NCBI GenBank assembly: GCA_002315655.1
Contig: DCHO01000080.1
Coordinates: forward strand, 972-48,858
From: Christensenella sp. UBA1750
Lineage (GTDB): Bacteria; Bacillota; Clostridia; Christensenellales; UBA1750
DNA: 47,887 bases
Direction: 5' to 3'
The position numbers were made by a program, and so were the translations under genes. The notes below the pieces were generated by a model. It made no database searches. It was not told the DNA's origin and worked only from the letters and a program-made list of their open reading frames with translations. Below are positions 1-7,538 of the stretch, piece after piece (position 1 is the first letter of the stretch; each line of letters begins with the position of its first letter).

Positions 1-2
1 CC

Positions 3-107
3 ACCGAAAAAGCCCTGCGCGTCTATCAGGCGTCGCACAATCTCGTGCCGGACGGGATTTTCGGCAGAAAGACCAACGAAAAGATGGGAGGGCTGCTGCC
101 ATGGTAA
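3..107 (+). CDS. C-terminal end of a phage lysin-like protein with a peptidoglycan-binding domain (partial)
   Basis: Only the last 34 codons are inside the window, reading in frame 3 to a TAA at 105-107. The residues (LRVYQASHNL, then DGIFGRKTNEKM) match the final helix of a PG_binding_1-type repeat, in which a D-G-x-x-G turn precedes a short C-terminal helix. Such domains sit at the C-terminus of phage endolysins and cell-wall hydrolases. The stop overlaps the start of the holin-like gene at 101, a normal lysis-cassette arrangement. The catalytic domain lies outside the window, so amidase, lysozyme or peptidase cannot be distinguished. Confidence 0.6.
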   Translation, partial: TEKALRVYQASHNLVPDGIFGRKTNEKMGGLLPW

Positions 108-355
108 CGCTGGATCTGGAAACTCTCGCCCTGATCTTAGGAATCTTGGGCACGATTGGCGGTATAATCCTTGCATTCTTCCGCTTCTACCGCCGCTTTG
201 AAAAGCTGGAAGAGAAGGGGCGGCAGGACGACACCCTGCTAAAAGCCCTGTGCCGCGGGGTGTTTGCGTGCCTGGACGGTCTGCACCAGATGGGCTGCAA
301 CGGCGAGGTGAGCAAAGCCATTGAGCTGCTTAGAGATAAGATAATAAATGAATGA
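101..355 (+). CDS. Holin-like small phage membrane protein
   Basis: This 84-aa protein has one hydrophobic helix near the N-terminus (about residues 8-28), then a basic Arg/Lys-rich stretch and a soluble helical tail. It overlaps the upstream lysin gene by 7 nt and is followed at once by a terminator. Small proteins of this kind (one TM helix, charged segment, C-terminal domain containing F-A-C-L-D-G) are frequent beside endolysins in clostridial prophages and are usually annotated as holin-like or unknown. The role in membrane permeabilisation for lysin release is inferred from position and topology; no holin family motif can be asserted. Confidence 0.6.
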   Translation: MVTLDLETLALILGILGTIGGIILAFFRFYRRFEKLEEKGRQDDTLLKALCRGVFACLDGLHQMGCNGEVSKAIELLRDKIINE

Positions 356-360
356 CCACA

Positions 361-390
361 AAAAAGGCCGGATTTTCCGACCTTTTTCTT
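361..390 (+). terminator. Rho-independent terminator after the lysis genes
   Basis: Arms 361-372 and 376-387 form an 11-bp stem with one C-A mismatch and a 3-nt loop, followed by a T-rich run. It closes the lysin/holin transcript just before the convergent recombinase gene. Confidence 0.8.
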
Positions 391-406
391 TATGTAGGGA
401 GGGTTT

Positions 407-1687
407 TCAGTTGCAGCGGGAACAGGAACAGCCGCTTGCGGAAGCCGTTGTGGCGGTGCTTGCACAGGGATTCTGCGGGAAGATGGGCAGGGAGAAAAAC
501 TCGTCGCACACATCCGGCGCGACATTCTCCCGAAAAACCGGCGTGAGCTTCACCTCCCCGCCCTTCTCCGTCTTTTCATAGCGCACCTCCGAAACCATTC
601 TGCATAGAATTTCTTTTTGCTGTCGAAACGGCAGCTCGCGGAACCGCTTGCGTTTGTCCTCCTGCGGAAACAGCAGATTCACTATCTGTTCTTCCGCAAG
701 GTTTGCATTGCTCCGCACGCACTTGCAGCCCTTTGTCCCGCAGACGACCCTCGCCCTGTGCCCCGCGTCCTCCGCCAGAAACCGCATTTTCTCCCCGCAA
801 AGGCCGCAGGTGAGCAACCCTTTGCACAGGCTCTCGGCATTTCCCCTGCATCTGTGCCCAAGCCTCTCCTGCGCCGCCGCAAACGTGCCTTCACTGACGA
901 TGCCTTCATGCAGCCCCGCAAATTCCTCCCCTTGCGTTGTCCTTCTCCGCGTCACGGGCTCGCCGCGCTCATCCAGCCCCTTTTCCTGCCGACACTTTCC
1001 CCAGCGAATGCGCCCGCAATACACGGGATTTTCCAGCATCCGATAAATGCGGCAGGGCGAAAACCCGCAGTTTTCGGCAATCTCCCGCACGGGTTTCCCC
1101 TGCAAAAAGTCACGGAAGATGCCCCGCACCGCCTCCGCCTCCCGCTCGTTGATGATTAAACTATATCCTTTATCCTTCGCCAGCTTCACCTTTTGATACC
1201 CGAACGGCGGCACCGAGCCGATGAACTTTCCCTCTTTGAGCGATGCCATGCGCCCCCGCTGAATGCGCCGGTTGATGGTCTTGTACTCCCTTCTGGACAG
1301 AAACAGCCCAAATTCCAGCACTTCCTCGTCAAACTCGCTCATCGGGTCAAAGGTTTTGCTCGGTGTCACCACCACCGCGCCGGAATTTTTCAGCACCTGC
1401 ATCACGCGACCCTGTTCCAAGGTGTCGCCCCGCGCCAGCCGCTCCACCTCCATCACATACACACCCTCCCACAGTCCCCGCGACAGGTCTCGCAGCAGCC
1501 TTTGCATCTGCGGTCGCCCCGCGATGGTCTCCCCCGAGACAATCTCCGCATACACACCCCCGATTGCGTGCCCGTTTCGCGCCGCCAATTCAATCAGCGT
1601 TTGCCTGTGTCGGGTCAGCGTTTCCCCCGCGCCCTTTTCCTCCGCTTCCCTGTCCGCCCGCGATTTCCGCAGGTACATCGCATACAT
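407..1687 (-). CDS. Large serine recombinase (phage integrase type)
   Basis: This 426-aa site-specific recombinase probably integrated or excised the neighbouring prophage. The N-terminal resolvase domain carries the nucleophile motif Y-L-R-K-S within the first 10 residues, and an Arg-rich catalytic region follows (VERLARGDTLEQGR). A recombinase domain lies at about residues 150-250 (PPFGYQ, then REIAENCGFS). A zinc ribbon with paired Cys (CGLCGEKM, later CGTKGCKC) and a short C-terminal helical tail come last. The start at 1687 was chosen over one 15 codons upstream because GGAGG sits 8 nt before it. The Ser/Thr/Cys-rich last 20 residues look atypical. It points against both flanking phage-gene blocks. 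Family assignment is secure; which element it serves is inferred. Confidence 0.9.
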   Translation of the reverse strand: MYAMYLRKSRADREAEEKGAGETLTRHRQTLIELAARNGHAIGGVYAEIVSGETIAGRPQMQRLLRDLSRGLWEGVYVMEVERLARGDTLEQGRVMQVLKNSGAVVVTPSKTFDPMSEFDEEVLEFGLFLSRREYKTINRRIQRGRMASLKEGKFIGSVPPFGYQKVKLAKDKGYSLIINEREAEAVRGIFRDFLQGKPVREIAENCGFSPCRIYRMLENPVYCGRIRWGKCRQEKGLDERGEPVTRRRTTQGEEFAGLHEGIVSEGTFAAAQERLGHRCRGNAESLCKGLLTCGLCGEKMRFLAEDAGHRARVVCGTKGCKCVRSNANLAEEQIVNLLFPQEDKRKRFRELPFRQQKEILCRMVSEVRYEKTEKGGEVKLTPVFRENVAPDVCDEFFSLPIFPQNPCASTATTASASGCSCSRCN

Positions 1688-1806
1688 GAAACATTCCTCC
1701 TTTTCCATCACTTTATGGCGGAAATGGGTCAAAAATGCCCGTTATGCGTACAAGTGTTCTTAAAAATCCAGGACAGAAGCGAACAAAATAAAGTTTATGA
1801 TAGAGG

Positions 1807-1829
1807 CTGTAAAGGGAAAGCCTTTACAG
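1807..1829. repeat. Perfect 9-bp inverted repeat between divergent recombinase and tail-fibre genes
   Basis: Arms CTGTAAAGG (1807-1815) and CCTTTACAG (1821-1829) are separated by 5 nt. It lies in the 169-bp gap between the recombinase start (1687) and the next gene (1857). No T-run follows, so it is not a terminator. An operator or a recombinase-related site are both possible. Confidence 0.5.
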
Positions 1830-1856
1830 ACACATTTCACGAAAGGAGTTTTTCCC

Positions 1857-3212
1857 ATGAAAACCATAAGGTTTTTAGACCATGTTGCCTCGCCGATGCA
1901 GACGGTGGTGGGCAACAAGACCGACAACGGCGCGGACGTCATTTTCTTTGAGCTGCCGTCCTTCCCCGGTGCCACAGCCTTTCTGCACTTCACCGTCGGT
2001 TCTTACACCGATGTGGTGACGCTGCCGGACGATCACACCTTCCGCGCCCTCGCCCGCCATACCCAGACCCCGGGAGAAGCGCTGTGCTACATCCACATAG
2101 AGGGCACCGGCGGCATCATCTGGCACTCCGACCCCTTCACCCTGCTGATTGGGGACATTCCCACCGACAGCGAAAACGCCATTCCCCAGACCTACCCCAC
2201 GGCGGTGGACACCGCGCTTTCCGCTTTGCAGCAGATCGAAGCCTTAAAGGACGACATTGACGACAGCGCGGAAGCCATCGAGGACTTTTCCGACGCACTT
2301 AGCAACATCACCGTCTCCGTCACCGGCACCGCCGCAGGCACCTCGCCCACCGGCTCTGCCGCCATCACTCCCGGCAGCGGCATTGCCTTTGCCTTCACCA
2401 TTCCCAAGGGCGAGACCGGCGCAACCGGCGCACAGGGCGCAACAGGCGAGCGCGGCGCGACAGGCGCCACCGGCAAGGGCATTCAGAGCATTGCGGTGGA
2501 CTACCAGCTTGGCACCTCCCCCACCGCCCCGCCTGACGGACAGTGGCTCGTCTCTGTGCCGGAGGCTCATGACGGCGACTACATCTGGACGCGCACCACC
2601 CAGACGCTGGACGACGGCACGGTTTCCAAGGGCTATTCCGTGGTGCTCTTCTCCCCCACCGATGCCGAGGCCTGGGCAAAGGGCACAAGGGCGGGCGTGG
2701 ACGTGACCTCCGCCGATGCCGCCTACCATGCAAACGCCAAATACTTCGCGGAAGCGGCTGCGGACAGCGCGGACGATGCGCAGGATGCTGCGGACTTCAT
2801 CGAGGAAAACATCGACACCATCGCCACCGAGGACACCGCGCAGGACATCTGCGCCATCGCCGCTCTGCTTGCCGACACCATGCACAGTCTTCTTCTGCAG
2901 GGCGACCGCATCTCCGTGGTGAGCAGCCTCCCCGAAAACGGCGTAAACGGCCGCGTCTACATCACACCGATGGGCGTTTACCGTTACTGGGGCGGCGCAT
3001 TCCGCAGCATTTCCTCCCCGGGGCTCAACGGCTTTTCGCTCCACAAGGGCGAAAATAACGAGGTCATCCTGCGCTTCACCGATGAAGACGGCGTAAGCGA
3101 GGAAACGACCCTGCCTCTGGCCTCCACCGGGCAGGAGCTTCTCTCCGTCATTTCCGGCATCAACGCAAACATCAGAAGCATCTTAGAGAACCGCGCCGAA
3201 AGCGACGCATAA
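1857..3212 (+). CDS. Phage tail-fibre/baseplate-like protein with short collagen-like segment
   Basis: A 451-aa structural protein. Residues 1-105 resemble the BppU-like N-terminal region of phage baseplate or receptor-binding proteins (beta-rich, ending DPFTLLIGD). An alpha-helical linker follows, then about eight Gly-x-y triplets near residue 180-205 (collagen-like, G-A-T repeats), a segment typical of phage fibre proteins (the W-L-V-S-V-P and D-Y-I-W-T-R-T pattern), and a helical C-terminus. The start at 1857 has AAGGAG 8 nt upstream. It is followed after 15 nt by a second fibre-like gene. Its position behind an oppositely oriented integrase is unusual for tail genes. Function as a host-surface adhesin is inferred from composition. 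Confidence 0.65.
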   Translation: MKTIRFLDHVASPMQTVVGNKTDNGADVIFFELPSFPGATAFLHFTVGSYTDVVTLPDDHTFRALARHTQTPGEALCYIHIEGTGGIIWHSDPFTLLIGDIPTDSENAIPQTYPTAVDTALSALQQIEALKDDIDDSAEAIEDFSDALSNITVSVTGTAAGTSPTGSAAITPGSGIAFAFTIPKGETGATGAQGATGERGATGATGKGIQSIAVDYQLGTSPTAPPDGQWLVSVPEAHDGDYIWTRTTQTLDDGTVSKGYSVVLFSPTDAEAWAKGTRAGVDVTSADAAYHANAKYFAEAAADSADDAQDAADFIEENIDTIATEDTAQDICAIAALLADTMHSLLLQGDRISVVSSLPENGVNGRVYITPMGVYRYWGGAFRSISSPGLNGFSLHKGENNEVILRFTDEDGVSEETTLPLASTGQELLSVISGINANIRSILENRAESDA

Positions 3213-3227
3213 GAAAGGAGAACATTT

Positions 3228-4277
3228 ATGTCCCTGAACATTTTCACCGAATCCACCCTGAACGAGATCCTCAGCAAATTAAAGCTGCAGAACGCTTATC
3301 TTTCCATTCTGGCGGGCGAGCACGAGCTCGACTCCTGGGAAGCCTACAAGCTGATCTCCGATGCGGGGCATCTGCCTGAGGTGCTATCCGTGGGCGACAC
3401 CTTAACCGAGACCTGGACAGACCTTTCCGCCTCCCCTGCCGCCGTCTACACCGTCTCCTTTGAGGTCATGGATTTCGGCGACGCGGAGGACGAAAACGGC
3501 AACGTCTACCACAACAAAGCCTTCCTGCGCTGGAAAAAGGCCACTCCCTACACCCTGCCCCTTGACGAGAAGGAGCGTGTGCTGGTCGATTTGGAAACCG
3601 AGACCACCGCACAGGCGAACACCTACTACATCGGCTATAACACCACCAATGAGCTGTTGGAGCTGGAAACCGGCGATCCCCTGCCCACCACCTACAGCAA
3701 GCTCTACAAAAACGCCTACCCCAGCACCGGCATCGTCTCCGTGGGCTACAACCGCTGGAAGTGCTCGGCTTACCGCAAGTGGCTGAACTCGGACGCCGCC
3801 GCCAACGGCTGGTGGACTTCCGACCATGTGGGCGATGCTGCGCCGTCCCAGCACGGCACCAAGCCCGGCTTCCTCTCCGGCTTCTCCGAGAGCTTCCGTT
3901 CGCTGCTGCGTGCCTACAAGGTGCGCACCCTGCTTTCCAACGACGGTCTCCACGGCGAAAACGCCTATGAGGACACCTACGACAAGGTTTTCCTGCCCTC
4001 CGTGGAGCAGATGATGGGCATTCCCGAGGTCAGCGGCGTCGAAGGCTCCGCCTGGCAGGCCGTCAAAAACGCGGGCAGTCTCACCGCGCCCACCAACGGC
4101 GCTGTTCCCTCCCGTGCCGCAGAGGATCTCATCACCTCCGGCACCAACCGCAATCTTCGTCTTCGTACCCCCGTTCTCAACAACAGCAGCAAGGTGTATT
4201 ATGTGAACACCGCCGGCGCCATCGCCAGCGACAATCCCTTCACCGCCGCCCGCTGCACCCCCGTCATAATACTTTAG
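3228..4277 (+). CDS. Phage tail tip protein with a DUF6273/C-type-lectin-like variable C-terminus
   Basis: A 349-aa protein starting behind GAAAGGAG. The first 75 residues are an adaptor segment. From about residue 75 it matches DUF6273-type proteins (VMDFGDAEDENGN, YRKWLNSDAAANGWW), common at phage tail tips and on bacterial surfaces. The last 45 residues carry the typical L-R-T-P then V-Y-Y-V-N-T-A-G pattern and end in AARCTPVII. Several Asn are AAC codons close together, the codon type edited by diversity-generating retroelements, so this could be a variable region. No template repeat or reverse transcriptase is in the window. It probably mediates receptor recognition. Confidence 0.6.
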   Translation: MSLNIFTESTLNEILSKLKLQNAYLSILAGEHELDSWEAYKLISDAGHLPEVLSVGDTLTETWTDLSASPAAVYTVSFEVMDFGDAEDENGNVYHNKAFLRWKKATPYTLPLDEKERVLVDLETETTAQANTYYIGYNTTNELLELETGDPLPTTYSKLYKNAYPSTGIVSVGYNRWKCSAYRKWLNSDAAANGWWTSDHVGDAAPSQHGTKPGFLSGFSESFRSLLRAYKVRTLLSNDGLHGENAYEDTYDKVFLPSVEQMMGIPEVSGVEGSAWQAVKNAGSLTAPTNGAVPSRAAEDLITSGTNRNLRLRTPVLNNSSKVYYVNTAGAIASDNPFTAARCTPVIIL

Positions 4278-4282
4278 GCTGA

Positions 4283-4984
4283 TTATCCCCGTATTCTGTC
4301 ACACAACCGATAGAATACGGGGATTTTCGTTTTTGGGTATTCATTTGGAGAAATCTCGTCTGACACATTCTCCGCGAATTCCTCACAGGGCGGCACCTGG
4401 CAGAAGCCGTAGGAAGGGATGAGCATTTCCACCTCGGCAATGACCTTCAGGATCACCGTGACGCAGATGGTCAGCTCGAAGGTCGTGCCGGAAACATACC
4501 TGCCGGAAACGCAGATGGCGGACACCAGCGATTCCATGGTGAAGGGCACGATGCTCTCATCCGGCACGCACAGCAGCACGTCCTTGGAAACCGTGACGGT
4601 GCCGTGCCCGATGCCCTCCCGGCAGGCAGAATCGGTGAACAGCACGTCGATGGGAATGTCCACATTGCACCGCACTCTCGCAAAGCCGGGGCGGTCGCAC
4701 ATTCGGTCAATGACCAGATTGCGGATGCGCCCCACATACCCCGAGGAACGGCAGCTCTCAAAGCAGATGGGCGGGGTGAAAGGGCCGGTGCCGTCACATT
4801 CGCAGACGGGCACAAAGTCGCCGCAGGTCACGGACACCTTGGACAGCTGCTCCTGCTGCATACAGGAATCGTAGAACTTTTTCACCTGCACGCAGACCTT
4901 CTCCTTGATGCCCTTGCAAGAAGCATCATTGACCGCGCCCGGGCAGTTCTCCGTGGTACAGTTCTTGTAGCTGCAGAAAGACAT
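4283..4984 (-). CDS. Cysteine-rich protein, possibly spore-coat related
   Basis: A 233-aa protein with about 17 Cys and no signal peptide or TM segment. The N-terminus has dense Cys pairs, then F-Y-D-S-C at about residue 37, a motif I associate with clostridial spore-coat proteins that begin with a Cys-rich strand. The middle (VRCNVDIPIDVLFTDS, then DVLLCVPDESIVPF) is predicted beta-sandwich, reminiscent of SPOCS/DUF3794 domains. The start at 4984 was chosen because AAGGAGGT lies 7-8 nt upstream; a start 16 codons earlier lacks one. The 3' end runs through the shared terminator. Assignment to the coat is inference; a disulfide-rich phage decoration protein is an alternative. Confidence 0.45.
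   Translation of the reverse strand: MSFCSYKNCTTENCPGAVNDASCKGIKEKVCVQVKKFYDSCMQQEQLSKVSVTCGDFVPVCECDGTGPFTPPICFESCRSSGYVGRIRNLVIDRMCDRPGFARVRCNVDIPIDVLFTDSACREGIGHGTVTVSKDVLLCVPDESIVPFTMESLVSAICVSGRYVSGTTFELTICVTVILKVIAEVEMLIPSYGFCQVPPCEEFAENVSDEISPNEYPKTKIPVFYRLCDRIRG
4285..4324. terminator. Strong bidirectional terminator shared by two convergent genes
   Basis: A perfect 13-bp stem (4285-4297 with 4312-4324) with a 14-nt loop is followed by a T-rich run on the plus strand. The minus-strand Cys-rich gene ends at 4283, so this hairpin also encodes that protein's last residues. Confidence 0.85.
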
Positions 4985-5204
4985 GATATGTACCTCCTTT
5001 TTATCCGTCGGATCAGGATTTTCCGGGGACACTGCATCCTATGCGGCGGCATAAAATTATGTTCAGCCGGGCAGAATGAAACGCAGACACATCCTTGCGC
5101 GTTTTTATTACGGAATATGCAGGAAAAATGCCATGCCCTGTGGAAAATAACAATAGCCCATTTTGTGCGGGTTTGCAAATTACAGGATCGTGAGGCTTCA
5201 ATTC

Positions 5205-6308
5205 ATGAAAGTTTCCTCCGTGAAGATAAAGACGCTGACACACCTGCCACAGATCATGCGGACATTTCTGCTCATCGCTTTCTGCGTGCTTCTTGTGTTC
5301 GGAATCGTGCTCGGATTCACCCGCTGCAGCAACACCGGCAGCATTTCAAGCGGCAGCATCACGCTGACCGGCGCATCCCCAAATGCGGAATATACCCTGA
5401 TGAAAGAGGCAGTTGTCGCCTTTGACGGCAGCTATGCCCGAGCGTTCAGCACCAAGAACGGCGATCTGCTTTGGGAGTGCTCTCCCGACGGCGGGCAGGG
5501 CTACAAATGCGCCGTGTCCTCCGGGCTTGTGGTGCTCTACAAGGCCGCTTCCATGAGCGTTTACAGCGACACGGGTGCGCTCGCTTTCTCCTGCACCCCG
5601 GAAAAGAGCATCTCCGAGGTGCGCGCCGGGCAGAGCCGCATGGCCGTGCTTTACACCGATGACACCATCGAGATCATCGACTCCACCGGCAAAAGCGTGG
5701 AGACCCTATCCCCCGACAACGGCAAGGTGATGGACTACGCCTTCTATTCCTCCTCCGACCTTCTGTGGGTGCTTTCTCTGGACAACTCAGGGATTCGCCC
5801 CAAGTCCACCGTTTCCATCCACCAACCGGGGAAAATGCTCATCGCCTCCTACTCCACCACCGACCAGTGCTATTTCAAGCCCGTCATTTCGGGCAGCACG
5901 GTCTGTCTTATCGGCAACGATACCATTGATTTCCGCAACACCGATTCCGTTTCCGAGAGCAGCGCACTGGTCAAGGGTTGGTCGCACATCGACACTTATT
6001 CCGGGGAAAAGACCCTGCTGCTGTTCAGTCTCACTGAGCAGGGCGCATCTCCCACCACTCTCCGCGTGTTTTCCGGCGAAAGCAGCACCGATCTGCACCT
6101 GCATTCCGGCTGCACCGATGTCATGCTGGGCGATAAGTACGTTTACGGCTTTTCCGGCGCCACAGTCTATGCCCTGCCCGTTTCGGGCGGCAAGACCGTT
6201 TCCGCCTCGCTCCCCTGCACGGTCACAAAGGTGCTCTGCCGCATTTCCGGCTCCCGGGTGCTCGTCACGGACGGAACCGGCGTCACCTTTGCCAATCTTC
6301 CCGGCTAA
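5205..6308 (+). CDS. Membrane-anchored beta-propeller protein (DUF5711-like)
   Basis: A 367-aa protein with one N-terminal TM helix (about residues 17-38) preceded by Lys/His-rich residues, so the bulk is predicted to lie outside the membrane. The remainder is repeated beta-strand blades of PQQ/WD type (for example AVVAFDGSYARAFSTKNGDLLWE and DTIEIIDSTGKSVETL), the layout of the DUF5711 family seen in Clostridia. ATG 5205 is preceded by GTGAGG at 9 nt; GTG 5190 is an alternative start. It runs 24 nt ahead of a CvpA-like gene, so the two are likely one operon and may act together at the envelope. The molecular function is unknown. Confidence 0.6.
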   Translation: MKVSSVKIKTLTHLPQIMRTFLLIAFCVLLVFGIVLGFTRCSNTGSISSGSITLTGASPNAEYTLMKEAVVAFDGSYARAFSTKNGDLLWECSPDGGQGYKCAVSSGLVVLYKAASMSVYSDTGALAFSCTPEKSISEVRAGQSRMAVLYTDDTIEIIDSTGKSVETLSPDNGKVMDYAFYSSSDLLWVLSLDNSGIRPKSTVSIHQPGKMLIASYSTTDQCYFKPVISGSTVCLIGNDTIDFRNTDSVSESSALVKGWSHIDTYSGEKTLLLFSLTEQGASPTTLRVFSGESSTDLHLHSGCTDVMLGDKYVYGFSGATVYALPVSGGKTVSASLPCTVTKVLCRISGSRVLVTDGTGVTFANLPG

Positions 6309-6332
6309 CCCCATTACGAAAGAAGGCAGAAA

Positions 6333-7055
6333 ATGCTTAAAGGCTTTAACCTTGTGGACTTAGCGATCTTGGCGCTGCTTGCGCTTTCCGTGATGCTGGG
6401 TCTCTACCGCGGCGCCTGCAACACCGGGCTGAATCTGGTAGGGCTGTTTCTCTCCCTGCTCATTGCCAAATGGTGCTATCCGCTGGTCACGGAATGGATC
6501 GCCTCCCACGAAAAATGGATGGAATATTTAGTCTATTTCTCCGAAGGCTCCTCCCACATTCCCACAAACATGATGGAATTTGCCCGCATGGACGTAAGTG
6601 CGCTCAATGCGGAAACCATACAGAACGTCATTTCCGCAAGCAGCTTCACCGTCCCTTACGACAGCATCCTGCTTTCCAACATCACCAATCAGGTCTATGC
6701 CGGCTCCTATACCACCCTTTATGACTATTTCGACCAGACCATTGCCGACTTCTCCCTAAATTCCATCTCCTTTGTGCTGACCTTCCTGTTCACCTACGCC
6801 GTATCCTCCCTGCTCATCATCCTAATCGACAAGACCTTCGTGTTCCCGCTGCTCAAGGCCGGGGACAGCCTTGTCGGGGGCGCCATCGGCGCAGCGAGGC
6901 TCTATGTCCTTATGATGGTGCTGGCCATCATGGTGCCGCTGGTGGTCAATATGCTGCAAATCGACCTCATCTCCGATTTGGTGAACAATTCCAAATTCTT
7001 AGCCAAATTCTACCCCGAAAACTGGTTCTTCGGCTGGATTAAATCGGTATTGTAA
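6333..7055 (+). CDS. CvpA family membrane protein
   Basis: A 240-aa protein with helices at about residues 8-30, 35-50, 140-165 and 175-205. The N-terminal signature (NLVDLAILALLALSVMLGLYRG, read as two overlapping pieces NLVDLAILALL and SVMLGLYRG) and the Gly-rich loop DSLVGGAIGAARLYVL match the CvpA (colicin V production) family. It is longer than E. coli CvpA (about 160 aa) because of a roughly 80-residue extracellular loop between the second and third helices, a form common in Firmicutes. An AAGAAGG ribosome site precedes the start. It pairs with the upstream propeller protein. CvpA proteins are linked to envelope homeostasis, but the activity is not defined. Confidence 0.75.
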   Translation: MLKGFNLVDLAILALLALSVMLGLYRGACNTGLNLVGLFLSLLIAKWCYPLVTEWIASHEKWMEYLVYFSEGSSHIPTNMMEFARMDVSALNAETIQNVISASSFTVPYDSILLSNITNQVYAGSYTTLYDYFDQTIADFSLNSISFVLTFLFTYAVSSLLIILIDKTFVFPLLKAGDSLVGGAIGAARLYVLMMVLAIMVPLVVNMLQIDLISDLVNNSKFLAKFYPENWFFGWIKSVL

Positions 7056-7337
7056 TCCGATTCAGTGTGTCAAAGAACTTCGTTCTTTGACACAGAATTG
7101 CAAGCCCTGTTCATCTACGATTCACGGCCGGTCTTGCAAGCAAATCGGAATGGCGAGCCTGCGGCCGTACACGCCGCCCTCCGGCTCGCTTTATGCGGGA
7201 GACCCGCAGGTCTCCCGCACCCTCCGTGAAATCTATCCCGTTTCTTTGTGCATTATCTCAAGTCTTGCTATACATTTATTTACCTTTTTTGACAGTCTGA
7301 GAGCGGGGTCCCCCCGCCCTATCTCAACAAAAAAGAA
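7056..7337. other. Gene-free, hairpin-rich intergenic region
   Basis: No reading frame here has a ribosome site. The region contains a perfect 13-bp stem with a 3-nt loop (7066-7078 with 7082-7094, no T-run), a 7-bp stem with a 23-nt loop (7153-7159 with 7183-7189), and a perfect 10-bp GC-rich stem with a 4-nt loop (7195-7204 with 7209-7218). It could be a family of chromosomal palindromic repeats or a structured RNA. The first hairpin may end the CvpA transcript or protect its 3' end. Confidence 0.5.
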
Positions 7338-7366
7338 AAGCAGAGGATGTTCTTTCCCCTCTGCTT
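7338..7366 (-). terminator. Terminator of the YkgJ-like/antitoxin-like operon
   Basis: A 9-bp stem (7338-7346 with 7358-7366) is followed on the minus strand by a T-rich tract (complement of the A-run at 7329-7339). It starts 20 nt past the stop of the 50-aa gene. Confidence 0.7.
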
Positions 7367-7385
7367 CCGTATTTTTGGTTGAATT

Positions 7386-7538
7386 TCAAATCCCATATTC
7401 TTTTTTGAGAATTGCATCCACCTCAGCCGCAGAATACAGTCTGCCCGCCAGAATGGAATCAAACCCTTTCTGCAATTCCGCATCGAATTCCTCTTTGGTC
7501 ATTTCTTCCACAGAAATCGGCTTATCGCATTTTTTCAT
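7386..7538 (-). CDS. 50-aa antitoxin-like protein with no adjacent toxin
   Basis: This short gene encodes 50 residues beginning MKKCDKPISVEEMTKEEF and ending VDAILKKEYGI. The layout (acidic V-E-E-M-T-K-E-E-F-D-A-E helix, K-G-F-D-S-I helix, A-G-R-L-Y-S-A-x-E-V-D turn, basic C-terminal helix) is that of small RelB/DinJ-like or unnamed antitoxins found beside RelE/ParE toxins in Clostridia. Its ATG overlaps the TGA of the upstream YkgJ-like gene (ATGA), so it is probably translated by coupling; no separate promoter is evident. No toxin gene lies on either side. It may be a solitary antitoxin, a regulator, or a remnant. Confidence 0.6.
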   Translation of the reverse strand: MKKCDKPISVEEMTKEEFDAELQKGFDSILAGRLYSAAEVDAILKKEYGI

